The notes under the pieces were generated by a model. The model was not told the DNA's origin. It searched no databases and worked only from the letters and a program-made list of their open reading frames with translations. A stretch of 64,000 nucleotides of DNA, taken from positions 1,452,501 through 1,516,500 of the forward strand of contig NC_008343.2 of NCBI RefSeq assembly GCF_000014285.2. Reading direction: 5' to 3'. Both the position numbers and the translations under genes were made by a program. Origin of the DNA: Granulibacter bethesdensis CGDNIH1. Lineage in GTDB: Bacteria > Pseudomonadota > Alphaproteobacteria > Acetobacterales > Acetobacteraceae. How positions within the stretch are numbered: position 1 is the first letter of the stretch; each line of letters opens with the position of its first letter. Below are positions 47,054 through 56,777 of this stretch, piece by piece.

Positions 47054-49547
47054 TTAGGCCGAGTCTTTTTCCGGCTCTGCCATAAGCTGGGAAACAACCT
47101 GTTCCATCAGAGTCTGCCGGATATTGTCCAGCAGCATGCCATCGACGACACGGCGAGCGCAGTAGCGTGCAACAGCCACACCGTTCCGCTTCCTTCCACG
47201 AGCTTTCACCTTCGCTGCACCTTTTCCAGTATAGGTATGTGCATTGTGGAACATGCTCCGGTTGTTGTCCTCCACATAGCTTTCAGACGCAGCACCCTCG
47301 GCAAACACCACATCATGCGTATCAAGCTCGATATGCACGTAGCTCACTGTCTCCACATGCTGTTCCTGAACGATGGAAACACCGTTCACCAGACGACCGG
47401 CCGGAACCAGAACACCGTCAATGAACATCGCATGGAGTGGGGAGACCAGCAGGTCACGCTTCGGCAACACACCGTCCAAAGCACCCTGACGGATACGAAC
47501 CGGCAGCACATCACGACGGCCCTGGATAAAGCGACCATTGTAGCTCCGACGGCCCAGCCAGCGGATCGGACGAACTGCCTCACCCGCTGTGATCACGTGA
47601 TCACCGATCTGCAGATCTTCAACCGGAACCTCACCACGATCCGTCAGGATCAGGAAGACATTCCCCCCATTACTCACCACATCCACCACGTCGGAAGCCT
47701 GATAGGCCAATCCGGTCAGGGTGATGGATTCACCGTTGCCAAAATCGGAAACGGTTGCAGCCAATGCCGTGCCTGGCGTGCTGATGATAATGTTACCAGA
47801 CCCGACACCCGCAGAACTCGTGCCACCCAACGTAATCGTGTTGGAGGAATCCAGCGCTTGCGAGACCGTCAACGTGCCGGTCGTCTACATCAGGATATTC
47901 GTGTTGGTCAGCGTATCCGCCAACACCCATCCATTACCCTTCACGTTGATCGTCTGGAACCCGGTATATTGGGTCCCAAACCCGCTCAGAGTGGTGCCAG
48001 CACCATCAAGCTCCAGAACGTTGCCGGTGCCGGCAGCCGTAACCTTACCAATAATGACGCTGCCGCCGCTGATGGCCAGACGGCTGTTGCCAGCACCGAA
48101 AGCAATAGCGCTTCTGAATGTGCTTTGGGTCTGGATTGTTCCGCTATTCACAACCGTACCACCACCAGCAAGCATCATTGCCTGTCCCAAGGTACCCGTT
48201 GCACTGATCGTCCCGGAGTTGGTGATAATGGCGCTGCCGCTGACACTGATGCCGGTCGATTGGGTCTGATTAGCACTGATCAGACCACTGTTGACAAGCG
48301 TAGCGGCATTGGCCAGCGCAATCAGCGCTGTTCCAGACGCACTACCCTGAATAATGCCGGCATTCGTTATGGCAATCCCTGTGCCATTGCTAAAAATGAC
48401 TGAAGACAGGCTTCCATTGGAAAGAACCGCCGTAGCTGCATTAGACAATGCAGCGTTCGCAGCCATTGTGACAGCCCCACCGAAGGAACCTATATTCGTC
48501 AGTGTTCCCTGATTGATAAGCGTGGAGCCAGTTGTAATTGTATTATTTCCAGTGGCCACCCATTGCGCACCGGTATCAATCACGGCGTTTTGGAAGCCGA
48601 TATAATTGACACCAAGTCCGCTGACCGTTCCTGCTATCACTCCGGATAACAGCTCCAGCGTGTTGGCCCCGGCAGAATTCGCAACCGCCGTCCCGATAAT
48701 GGTCGAGGTCACACCAAGCTGAAGCAGATTGGCTCCTGTGCCAGCCATATAGATGGCCGCACCGGCACCATTGGTAACATTGGCAGTCCCAGATGCAGAG
48801 ATCGTGCCGTAGTTGATAATAGTGCCAGCCGCATCAACGCGAACCCCGGTTGCCAGACTATTGCTGACACCGATCAAGCCACTGTTAACAATCGTTCCGC
48901 CCAAGCCAAGACGAGCACCAACCAGATAACCAGACGCGGCACCCGTTCCCGTTTCCAGAATAGTGCCAGTGTTATTAACATAGTCAGATGCGTTATTGCC
49001 CAGATAAACACCGGAGGCACCCGCCAGAGCGCCCGCATTATCCGTAATCAGACCCGCATTGATGACAGTGCCTGCAGCAGCGCCACTGTATACGCTGACA
49101 GCATTGAAGCTGCCAGAGATCGTCCCGCCAGAGCGGTTGGTGACAATACCGCCAGCAGACCCCCAAACGGCCTGGCCACCGGAACCCATGACCTGAATGG
49201 TTCCTTGCATTATCAACCGTGAGCAAACCGGCAGCATTGATACCAACCGTACCCCCGCTGATAACGCCACCAGCAAGGTTCGTAACAATCCCGGTGCTGG
49301 CGAAGGAAACGCCGTATACTCCGGAGATAAAGCCAGCATTGTTAATCATACTAGCGCCAGCCAGGCTGACGCCCATCGTAGTGCCTGTAATAGCGCCGCT
49401 GTTTGTAATCGACCATCCGGTGATCAGGCTGCTTTGAAGTCCGATGCCAGCAGTATTTGCAACCGTTGTATCAGCCAGGACAAGAATAGGATTGGAGAAG
49501 ATGGTTGTAAGAGTAATACCCGAGGTGGTGGACGTCAGAGTGGTCAT
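47054..49547 (-). pseudogene. broken repetitive beta-helix adhesin with C-terminal Hint domain
   Basis: From the ATG at 49547 the minus strand encodes Gly/Thr/Asn-rich repeats of beta-helix type (for example SLITGWSITNSGAITGTTMG, and repeated SGLISxN and SGTIxxT units), then a C-terminal Hint_2 module (RGEVPVEDLQIGDHVITAGE, RDLLVSPLHAMFIDGVLVPA). Three lesions are visible. There is an extra base near 49205-49206 (after VDNA the reading continues one frame over as GTIQVMGSGG). An in-frame TAG sits at 47885-47887. The segment that normally carries the Hint catalytic Cys (CFxxGTRI) is absent near 47646-47655. Intact relatives are secreted surface proteins. The two frame lesions could be sequencing errors. 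The missing Cys segment would still leave the Hint domain inactive. Confidence 0.75.
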
Positions 49548-49735
49548 TCTCAAAGCTGTCCAGTGCTAATCAGAAACTCGATTTTTAAAATTTGGAACAT
49601 ACGTAACTAACATATAGCAAAAGCACAAAAATCTGCGCAAAAAAATAATTGCAGTTCTGTAACTTTATGTAACAAACATGATGTAAACAGCACAAGAATA
49701 TATCAAGCCATTATCAACCCAAGGGATAATCATAA
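49548..49735. other. AT-rich upstream region of the adhesin pseudogene
   Basis: No coding frame is supported in this 188-base stretch. It is AT-rich and probably carries the old promoter of the adhesin on the minus strand. It leads into the degraded repeat at 49736. Confidence 0.4.
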
Positions 49736-49802
49736 GCAGCTCTCTATCAGCCGGCTGGCTGAACAGATGTCTGATCGCCCAATGCAGCATGGAGCAGGTA
49801 AA
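49736..49802 (+). repeat. 67-bp direct repeat, copy 2 (degenerate, non-coding)
   Basis: This copy matches 46813-46879 at 61 of 67 bases, in the same orientation, 2923 bases away. A stop codon follows at once (TAA at 49807-49809), so it is not part of a working gene. Further down, GTTGCGTATCA at about 49887-49897 resembles GTTGCGTACCA at 46898-46908 of the intact gene. The whole 49736-49930 stretch may therefore be the decayed 3' end of a paralogue. Confidence 0.8.
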
Positions 49803-49966
49803 CCTCTAATCAGGGCTACAGTACCGCTGTTGGTTATTCCCACAGGATCAAATACGCAAACAGTGGCAGCATGAATTTAGGTACAGTTGCGTATCAATTT
49901 CCGACATCAGGCTGCTACTGCCATTTTTGAGATAACGCCTGGACCTTTGAACATCCGGCATTTTTC

Positions 49967-50770
49967 CTAAGGAGAAAAACCGCCGCCAGCGATAAATGTT
50001 TCAATCGCGGTCACAAACTGGTCCGGCTGATCCGCATGCACCCAGTGTCCGGCCGCAGGAAGAGTGACCAATTGTGCCTGCGGACATAAATCCGTTATCA
50101 GCCTGTGATCTTCAGCCTTTATATAAGGTGATAAAGCGCCCGCCATAAAAAGGGCAGGCCCATTGAAAGAAGCTCCGGGAGGGCTGTCCCAGCCTTCTAT
50201 GTCCGGCAATCCCCGGGCAATATTCGACAGACCAATCCGCCAGCCCAAATGCCGCCCGGATTTATCCTCAACCGCTTCCAACCCCTGCGTCAGGAAAGCG
50301 CGGACGCGAGGATCGGCTTCAACATCGGATAACGCATCGGCTGCCTGGCTGCGTGAAGTTATAGATGACAGATCCAGTCTCAGCATGGCCTGAGCAACGG
50401 GGCGAAAACGCGGTAAATATTGCCTCGGCGCAATATCTACGATGATCAGTCCCGCAACCGTCTCCGGATGGTCCAAAGCCAGTCTCATTGCGACCTTACC
50501 GCCCATGGAATGCCCAAGCAGGATGCAGGGAGAAGCTTTCATGCTGGTCAGGGTCTCGAATACATCCTGTGCCAGCGTGGCATACTCCATGCCGGCCTGA
50601 TGCGGGCTGCAGCCATGATTGCGCAGATCCAGCGCCAGCACGCGACGACCATGCGCAAGGTGCCGTTGAACCAGTCCGAAATTACGCGCCTGCCCTAACA
50701 GCCCATGCAGCAGAACCAGCGGTGGTCCGGATGGATTATCAGGCGCACGTTCAATGGCGTTCAGGATCAT
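49967..50770 (-). CDS. alpha/beta-fold hydrolase, YbfF-like esterase
   Basis: The 267-residue protein shows the alpha/beta hydrolase landmarks: the oxyanion-hole LVLLHGLLGQARNF, DLRNHGCSP, the nucleophile elbow LLGHSMGGKVAM (Ser about 99), and a C-terminal catalytic His in PAAGHWVHADQPDQF. The Asp would lie near GALSPYIKAED. This matches YbfF-type acyl esterases; the substrate is unknown. It begins 9 bases after the quinone oxidoreductase stop, so the two form an operon. Confidence 0.88.
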   Translation of the reverse strand: MILNAIERAPDNPSGPPLVLLHGLLGQARNFGLVQRHLAHGRRVLALDLRNHGCSPHQAGMEYATLAQDVFETLTSMKASPCILLGHSMGGKVAMRLALDHPETVAGLIIVDIAPRQYLPRFRPVAQAMLRLDLSSITSRSQAADALSDVEADPRVRAFLTQGLEAVEDKSGRHLGWRIGLSNIARGLPDIEGWDSPPGASFNGPALFMAGALSPYIKAEDHRLITDLCPQAQLVTLPAAGHWVHADQPDQFVTAIETFIAGGGFSP

Positions 50771-50779
50771 GCCGTCGCC

Positions 50780-51790
50780 TCATCCATCCGTCGTAAGGAT
50801 GATTTTACCAGTATGTGCACCGCTCTCCATCAAGCGATGCGCTTCCTCTGCCTTATGAAGCGGAAAAACCGCATGAACATGCGGCCCGATCCGACCTGCC
50901 GACAATAGCGGCCAGACATGCTCCTTCAATGCCTGGGCGATGGCAGCTTTTTCCTCCTTGCTGCGTGGGCGCAGGGTCGAGCCGGTCAGGGTCAGACGTC
51001 TGGTCATGACGCGGGCCAGATCAGCCTCCCCTTTCGCTCCCCCCTGCAACGCGATCGTCACCAGCCGTCCACCGGCAGCCAGAGAGCGGATATTGGCCGC
51101 CAGATACGATCCGCCGATCATATCCAGAATGACATCCACCCCCTTTTTACCAGTCAATTCCGCCACCGCATCGGCAAAATTCTTTGTCTTGTAATCAATG
51201 CTCTCCACGGCTCCCCATGCCCGGCAGGCTGCGCATTTCTCTGCCCCGCCGGCCGTCGCATACACAGTCGCCCCCATCGTGGATGCAAGCTGGATCGCGC
51301 TACTGCCGATCCCACCCGAGCCGCCATGGACCAGCAATTTCTCTCCTTTCTGCAACCGCCCGAGCATGAATACATTGGCCCAGACAGTGAAAAATGTCTC
51401 CGGCAACGCGGCCGCGCGAATGTCGTCGAAGCCTTCCGGGTAGGGCAGGCACTGCGTAGCAGGAACGGCACAGTATTCTGCATATCCACCGCCATTTGTC
51501 AGGGCGGTGACTTTTTCACCTTGTTGCAGGGTCGTAACACCTGCTCCAAGCGTGGCCACCTCTCCCGCCACCTCCAATCCCAGATGCGGGCTGGCACCCG
51601 GCGGCGGCGGATACAGTCCGCTGCGCTGCATCAGGTCAGGGCGGTTGATACCCGCTGCCCGTACACGAATCATGACCTCCCCCTCTGCCGGCACCGGCAA
51701 GGGGGCGTTTTCATACCTTAATGTTTCCGGTCCGCCCGCGCCATCGACCCGAATCATCGCCATTCTGTCGGGTAGTGTCATCGATTCCAT
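50780..51790 (-). CDS. NAD(P)H-quinone oxidoreductase, zinc-free MDR family (PIG3/QOR-like)
   Basis: The 336-residue medium-chain reductase has the N-terminal GroES-like domain (GEVMIRVRAAGINRPDLMQR, GLYPPPPGASPHLGLEVAGE) and the Rossmann domain with the dinucleotide motif VHGGSGGIGSSAIQLA. It lacks the zinc-binding cysteine set of alcohol dehydrogenases, as expected for quinone reductases. It likely reduces quinones with NADPH. The first ATG at 51790 and one at 51781 are both possible starts. The esterase gene follows in the same operon. Confidence 0.9.
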   Translation of the reverse strand: MESMTLPDRMAMIRVDGAGGPETLRYENAPLPVPAEGEVMIRVRAAGINRPDLMQRSGLYPPPPGASPHLGLEVAGEVATLGAGVTTLQQGEKVTALTNGGGYAEYCAVPATQCLPYPEGFDDIRAAALPETFFTVWANVFMLGRLQKGEKLLVHGGSGGIGSSAIQLASTMGATVYATAGGAEKCAACRAWGAVESIDYKTKNFADAVAELTGKKGVDVILDMIGGSYLAANIRSLAAGGRLVTIALQGGAKGEADLARVMTRRLTLTGSTLRPRSKEEKAAIAQALKEHVWPLLSAGRIGPHVHAVFPLHKAEEAHRLMESGAHTGKIILTTDG

Positions 51791-51925
51791 GTTCCCGGCG
51801 TTATATGGTTCATCGCATGCCTTCCCCTATTCATCTTCCCTATCAGAAACGCGTCTCTATTGCCCTGTCGAAGCCCATGGTATCGCTTGTCCGGCTTCAT
51901 TGCCTAACCGATCAGGAGATCATGC

Positions 51926-52078
51926 ATGATATCGTCCCGTACCGGATTGTTGGCCCTTCTGCTGCTGGCCATGGCCGCATGCGGCGTTACGCCCGAGAAT
52001 ATCAGCGGCCACGCAAGCGGACAGATTACCCCGCCTGCCGATCTGATGCACGCACCGACCGACAGGTCATCCCGTTAA
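51926..52078 (+). CDS. small 50-residue lipoprotein
   Basis: A short frame encodes a lipoprotein signal peptide LLALLLLAMAAC with the acylated Cys at residue 19, and a 31-residue polar tail starting GVTPENISG. AGGAG lies 7 bases before the ATG, the best Shine-Dalgarno in the area. It is read in a different frame from a longer overlapping ORF that lacks support. The CLC channel gene begins 16 bases after its stop, suggesting coexpression. Small lipoproteins like this are common in Acetobacteraceae but of unknown function. Confidence 0.72.
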   Translation: MISSRTGLLALLLLAMAACGVTPENISGHASGQITPPADLMHAPTDRSSR

Positions 52079-52093
52079 GCGTACCCTGAAGGG

Positions 52094-53920
52094 ATGGATA
52101 CTCCATCATCTCATTCCCATCGTCACCGCCAGCTGAGTGAAAAGCTGCTCCATGCACCTTATGTGCTGCGAGCACTGGTGCGGGCCGATGAAATCTGGCT
52201 GACCGTTCTGGCCGCCTTCGTCGGTTGTGTGACGGGGGGATGCGTCAGCTTTATCTATTGGCTGACGCAATGGATGCATGAGGTGATCTACGCCCTGCCC
52301 GCAGGGGGGAAATTATCCGCAGCGCCCTTTCTGGAACCCTCCCGCGCTGTGCTTGGCCCAATCATTGGGGGAGTCGTTGTCGGTCTGGCCTTGCTGATGG
52401 CACGGTATGTTTCCCGACAGGCTACAGTAGATCCGATTGAAGCCAATGCACTGCATGGCGGCCGCATGTCGATGACCACCAGCCTGCACGTCACGCTCCA
52501 GACGATTTTATCCAACGGATTTGGTGCGTCTGTCGGGCTGGAAGCGGGCTATACACAGATTGGCTCCGCCATTGCTTCCCGCCTTGGGCGTTCCTTCCGG
52601 CTCCGTAGAAACGATCTGCGCATTCTCGTCGGATGTGGCGCGGCCGGTGCTATCGGTGCGGCCTTCAATGCTCCGCTGACCGGTGCATTTTATGCGTTCG
52701 AGCTTGTGATCGGTGTTTACTCCCTCGCCACGCTGGCCCCCGTCGTGACGGCATCGATCATGGCGGTGCTGACAGATCGCCTTCTAACAGGTGGAGCACC
52801 TGGATATCATCTGCAAATTCCGCTTTCTATTCCCCCCGCAGACTACCCTCCTCTTCTGGCGCTCAGCCTGCTGGCGGCCCTGGTAGGCATTGCCCTGATG
52901 CGCGGGGTGACGTTGATGGAAGCGTTATTTACCCGCAGCCATATCCCATACTGGGGACGGCCCACCTTGGGTGGAATAGCGCTGGGATTGATGGCCCTGA
53001 TAACACCGCAAGTTCTGTCATCAGGCCATTCAGCCCTGCATATGGGAATTGATGCACCTTACACGCTGTCCAAAATCCTCATGCTGCTGGTTCTGAAAGC
53101 CATTGCCAGCGCCATTTCCATCGGCTCCGGCTTTCGCGGTGGTTTATTCTTTGCCTCCCTGTTTCTGGGGGGAATGCTCGGCAAGGCTTTTGGCGGTCTG
53201 CTACTCGCGGTTTCCATACCATCCACACTCCCATCCACTGTCTTTGCGTTGGTCGGTATGGGTGCACTGGCCGTCGCGGTGGTGGGTGGACCACTGACAA
53301 TGAGTTTCCTGGTGCTGGAAACCACAGGTTCCTTGCCGATAACGGTAGCAGTGCTGGCAGGCACAGTTATTTCCTCCCTGACAGTGCGGCGGCTTTTTGG
53401 ATATTCCTTCACGACGTGGCGCTTTCATCTGCGCGGAGAGGCAATCCGCAGCGCAGTGGATATAGGCTGGATGCGCAATCTGACCGTTGGCCGGATGATG
53501 CGCAAAGACATACGCACTGTCTGCGCCACCATCACACTCGAAAGATTCAGACGTGACTACCCTCTCGGGTCATCACACAGCATGATCGTGGTTGATGAGC
53601 GGAACCGCTATCTTGGCATGATTTTGCTGGCTGAAGCCCATGCCAGTGAAACAGACGCCGCCTGCATCGGTGATCTGCTGCATTTCAAACACACTGTTCT
53701 AACACCGGATATGACGGTGAAAAAGGCGATCGAAACCTTTGAACAGGCCGAAGCGGATAGTCTGGCGGTGGTGGAGCAACAGGCGACACCCGACTGTAAC
53801 CATAACAGCCCCGGCACCGGAACAGTGCTGGGGCTGCTGACAGAGGCCTACGCCTTGCGGCGGTATAGTGAAGAGCTCGATCAAAGACGGCGGGAACTGT
53901 CTGGCGGCATCACGATGTAA
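52094..53920 (+). CDS. CLC-type chloride channel/transporter with C-terminal CBS domains
   Basis: The 608-residue protein has the membrane core of the CLC family (about residues 35-440). It includes NGFGASVGLEAGYTQIGSAI at the position of the usual GREGP motif, CGAAGAIGAAFNAPLTGAFYA, and GSGFRGGLFFASLFLGGMLG for the GxFxP region. A cytoplasmic part (about 455-600) contains two CBS-like halves around VGRMMRKDIRTVC and HTVLTPDMTVKKAIETF. The classical GSGIP motif is not visible, so anion selectivity may differ. It lies just after the small lipoprotein and is convergent with mscL. Confidence 0.88.
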   Translation: MDTPSSHSHRHRQLSEKLLHAPYVLRALVRADEIWLTVLAAFVGCVTGGCVSFIYWLTQWMHEVIYALPAGGKLSAAPFLEPSRAVLGPIIGGVVVGLALLMARYVSRQATVDPIEANALHGGRMSMTTSLHVTLQTILSNGFGASVGLEAGYTQIGSAIASRLGRSFRLRRNDLRILVGCGAAGAIGAAFNAPLTGAFYAFELVIGVYSLATLAPVVTASIMAVLTDRLLTGGAPGYHLQIPLSIPPADYPPLLALSLLAALVGIALMRGVTLMEALFTRSHIPYWGRPTLGGIALGLMALITPQVLSSGHSALHMGIDAPYTLSKILMLLVLKAIASAISIGSGFRGGLFFASLFLGGMLGKAFGGLLLAVSIPSTLPSTVFALVGMGALAVAVVGGPLTMSFLVLETTGSLPITVAVLAGTVISSLTVRRLFGYSFTTWRFHLRGEAIRSAVDIGWMRNLTVGRMMRKDIRTVCATITLERFRRDYPLGSSHSMIVVDERNRYLGMILLAEAHASETDAACIGDLLHFKHTVLTPDMTVKKAIETFEQAEADSLAVVEQQATPDCNHNSPGTGTVLGLLTEAYALRRYSEELDQRRRELSGGITM

Positions 53921-53965
53921 GATACTTCCGCCCTTCCCAAAGCAGGCAAATAAGAAAGTGTGAAA

Positions 53966-54439
53966 TCAGGGATTCTGACGGCGCGCCAGAAGATCACGGA
54001 TTTCAATCAGCAATGCTTCCGTGGGTGTCGGCACAACTTCTGCAGCAGGTTCTGCTGTCTGCTTCGCCTTGAAGCTGGACAGAGCTTTGACCAGCCAAAA
54101 AATCGCGAAACTGACGATCAGGAAATTGATGCAGTAATTCAGGAAGACGCCGACATTCAACGTCACGGCGCCCAGCCTCTGCGCCTCCGCCAGAGTGGCC
54201 GCATGCTCCCCCTTCAGCGTGATGAAGATGTTGCTGAAGTCGATACCGCCCACCAGCAACCCGATCAGAGGCATCAGCATGTCTTTCACAAGACTGTTGA
54301 CGATCCCTGTGAAAGCGGCACCGATAATGATACCGACCGCAAGATCGACAACATTCCCGCGCATAATGAAAGCCTGGAACTCCTCAACCCATGCCGGTTT
54401 TTTGGCCAGACCGGAGGGAAGATTGAGTGGTGATGCCAT
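53966..54439 (-). CDS. mscL: large-conductance mechanosensitive channel
   Basis: The 157-residue protein has the MscL signature FIMRGNVVDLAVGIIIGAAF in the first helix and FLNYCINFLIVSFAIFWLVK in the second. The periplasmic loop and an amphipathic C-terminal helix (EALLIEIRDLLARR) are also present. It opens under membrane tension to release solutes on osmotic downshock. It is a little longer than the E. coli protein (136 residues) because of a C-terminal linker. It probably stands alone. Confidence 0.96.
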   Translation of the reverse strand: MASPLNLPSGLAKKPAWVEEFQAFIMRGNVVDLAVGIIIGAAFTGIVNSLVKDMLMPLIGLLVGGIDFSNIFITLKGEHAATLAEAQRLGAVTLNVGVFLNYCINFLIVSFAIFWLVKALSSFKAKQTAEPAAEVVPTPTEALLIEIRDLLARRQNP

Positions 54440-54578
54440 GCTTGGAACCCCTTCGTTTCTGTATTTGCGTCACCAGGAAAGGTGGAGTGATCAAAGCCGG
54501 TCAGGCAAGCGTTCATGACACACGAAAAGCAATCCTCACGAAAACGCTATCGCTTTGCGTTCCAATGCTCTGCCCGTC

Positions 54579-55013
54579 TTACACCGATCCGGCAACATAG
54601 GCGCGTAAACTGTCGACTTCATGTTCCTGCTGATTGATGCGAGCCGCGACAACGTCGCCGATACTGACAATGCCGATAAGGCGACCTTCTTCCACAACCG
54701 GAAGGTGACGGAACCGGCCTGTCGTCATTGTTTCCATGGCCGCCTCAACGGTCATCTCCGCGGAAGCGGTACGAATACCACGCGTCATCATCTGCTCTGC
54801 GGTCAGTTCCAGCGCTTTGACACCGTAATTGGCCATCGCTCTCACCAGATCGCGTTCGCTGACGATGCCGCGTATCTCTCCCTCCGCGCCCAAAACGGGG
54901 ACGGCACCGATGCGCTTGTCACTCAGCAGGACGGCGATGGCGGCAAATTCTGCCTTTGCCCCGACCGTTTCTACGGCATGTCCCTTATTTTTCAGAATAG
55001 TTCCAATAAGCAT
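54579..55013 (-). CDS. tandem CBS domain protein
   Basis: The 144-residue product consists almost wholly of two CBS motifs (about residues 10-65 and 75-135), with LLSDKRIGAVPVLGAEGEIRG and TTGRFRHLPVVEEGRLIGIV, each followed by a SERDLVRA or SIGDVV end. Such single-module proteins bind adenine nucleotides and act as energy sensors. AAGGGAG precedes the ATG by about 10 bases. Target proteins are unknown. Confidence 0.88.
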   Translation of the reverse strand: MLIGTILKNKGHAVETVGAKAEFAAIAVLLSDKRIGAVPVLGAEGEIRGIVSERDLVRAMANYGVKALELTAEQMMTRGIRTASAEMTVEAAMETMTTGRFRHLPVVEEGRLIGIVSIGDVVAARINQQEHEVDSLRAYVAGSV

Positions 55014-55175
55014 GATAACGTTCTCCCTTGCATGAATGTTGTCTTCATTGCCATTTTCGAACGATCAGATCGGAGGGGATACCTCTTTCCTAATCTTGTT
55101 AAAAAACAATGGCAGATTATGAAACAATAATGCAAATATAAACGACAGGAAGAACGTTTAATACGCCATTCCCCC

Positions 55176-55805
55176 TCAGGATGCAGTGGCGATAAAGCTC
55201 TCCCGGCTGGAAATATGCCTCCACCACTCCCCGATAGGACCGCTGCTGAGAAACTCATCCCGGTGCGGTGATTTCTCGATATAGGCGAGAATCGGGGCCA
55301 GAAATAAGTCGGCCAGACTGACGGATTCACCTGCCAAATACGAGTTGCTGCCCTTGATCCCGGCCAGAACGGAGAGAACCATGTGGCTCTTCTCGATAGC
55401 CTGACGATGCGCCTCATCATTTTTTCCGCCGATCAATTCGGGGAAGAAATAATAACCCGACACGCCCACCAGTGGGTTATAGCCATATGAATCGATAATA
55501 TTGATCACCATGTCCATACGGGCACGGTCTTTCAGATCCTCCGGGATCAGGGATGGACCGGGCAGAATGGCGTTCAGATAGCGTGTGATGGCTGCGGTCT
55601 CGATCACCCGGAACCCATCGATATCAACAACTGGCACCTTGCCGAACGGGTGCCGTTCCAGATGCTCCGGCTGCCTCGGTTCCCATTTCAGGACGTTGAC
55701 CGGCACCTGTTCATAATCGGAGACATTTTTCTCGACGAAAAGCATTTTGACCGTTCGGACATACGTCGAACCGTCAAAACCCCACAGCACTATTTTAGCC
55801 ACCAT
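55176..55805 (-). CDS. glutathione S-transferase family protein
   Basis: The 209-residue protein has the thioredoxin-like N-terminal domain (KIVLWGFDGSTYVRTVKML) with the cis-Pro in HPFGKVPVVDIDGFRVIETA, which binds glutathione. The helical C-terminal domain has the N-capping segment SVSLADLFLAPILAY. The Ser/Tyr of GSTYVRT is a candidate catalytic residue. It resembles phi-like bacterial GSTs. It likely conjugates or isomerises small electrophiles. Confidence 0.88.
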   Translation of the reverse strand: MVAKIVLWGFDGSTYVRTVKMLFVEKNVSDYEQVPVNVLKWEPRQPEHLERHPFGKVPVVDIDGFRVIETAAITRYLNAILPGPSLIPEDLKDRARMDMVINIIDSYGYNPLVGVSGYYFFPELIGGKNDEAHRQAIEKSHMVLSVLAGIKGSNSYLAGESVSLADLFLAPILAYIEKSPHRDEFLSSGPIGEWWRHISSRESFIATAS

Positions 55806-55916
55806 ATGCTTCGTTCCTCGCCTGCCAGAACCCGTATCCGAGATATCAGTCTTTACAAAGTGTCAGACGTATAAAAGATCATGCGGCAGAAAGCTTTTTT
55901 ATCCACACCCATTCTA

Positions 55917-56777
55917 TCAGCATATCTGCGCATAAAAGCATGTTGATGGCGTCAGAAATTCCTGACGGGCAGCCACTGTCAGGATTTCCATGCTCCCTGC
56001 CTCTGCCGTCCGTTTCAGCAGGCCATAAACGGAAGAAGCGGCTTTCTCCAGAGCCTGCCGGGCATCCCCAGTGTCCAGACGATGGAACAGGAACAGGGCC
56101 GCGATCGCATCTCCTGCCCCATTGATGCTGACTGGCAGCAATGGGGTGCGCAACAGGTAAAACCGGCCATTTTCATAGACCAGCATATCCAGCGATCCTG
56201 AGGGTGTTTCCGCCACATGCAGGCTGGTGACCAATATGATGCGCGGCCCCTGCCGGATCATGCTCTCAGCCAGCACCTTCACTGCCGCACGTGCATCAGC
56301 CAGCGTGCGGCAGTGGTGGCCGGTCAGCCATTCCAGCTCGAACTGGTTGGGAGTAAGAATATTGGCCGTCGGAACAGCCCTGTCCCGAAACAGCTCCGGC
56401 AGACCGGGGCGGACGAAAATACCCCGCCCCGTATCGCCGATCACAGGATCACAGCAGTAAAGAGCCTCCGGATTGGCCGCACGGACAGATGCAACCGCAT
56501 CCAGAATGGCACCTCCAATCGCATCGGACCCCATATAGCCGGACAGAACAGCATCACAACGCGGCAACACACCACGATCAGCAATACCCTTCATCAGGGC
56601 GGCAATATCGTCGCCGCCAAAGACCTGTCCCGTCCAGTCGCCATATCCGGTATGGTTGGAGAACTGGACCGTGTTTACCGCCCATACCTCCGCCCCCAGC
56701 AATTGCAACGGAAAAACCGCACTCGCATTCCCGACATGGCCGTAACAAACCCAGGACTGGATCGACAGGATATTCAT
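55917..56777 (-). CDS. pdxY: pyridoxal kinase
   Basis: The 286-residue enzyme phosphorylates pyridoxal in the vitamin B6 salvage pathway. It starts MNILSIQSWVCYGHVGNASA, the usual PdxY N-terminus. The ribokinase-fold motifs are VLSGYMGSDAIGGAILD, YCCDPVIGDTGRGIFV, TPNQFELEWLTG and the anion-hole INGAGDAIAALFLF. An upstream ATG at 56795 adds six residues and has AAGG too close to be convincing. The length matches E. coli PdxY (287). Confidence 0.93.
   Translation of the reverse strand: MNILSIQSWVCYGHVGNASAVFPLQLLGAEVWAVNTVQFSNHTGYGDWTGQVFGGDDIAALMKGIADRGVLPRCDAVLSGYMGSDAIGGAILDAVASVRAANPEALYCCDPVIGDTGRGIFVRPGLPELFRDRAVPTANILTPNQFELEWLTGHHCRTLADARAAVKVLAESMIRQGPRIILVTSLHVAETPSGSLDMLVYENGRFYLLRTPLLPVSINGAGDAIAALFLFHRLDTGDARQALEKAASSVYGLLKRTAEAGSMEILTVAARQEFLTPSTCFYAQIC

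Noticed and set aside
47721-48269. 182-residue Pro/Val-rich open frame on the plus strand
   Set aside because: It is antisense to the repetitive adhesin; the repeats make long antisense frames.
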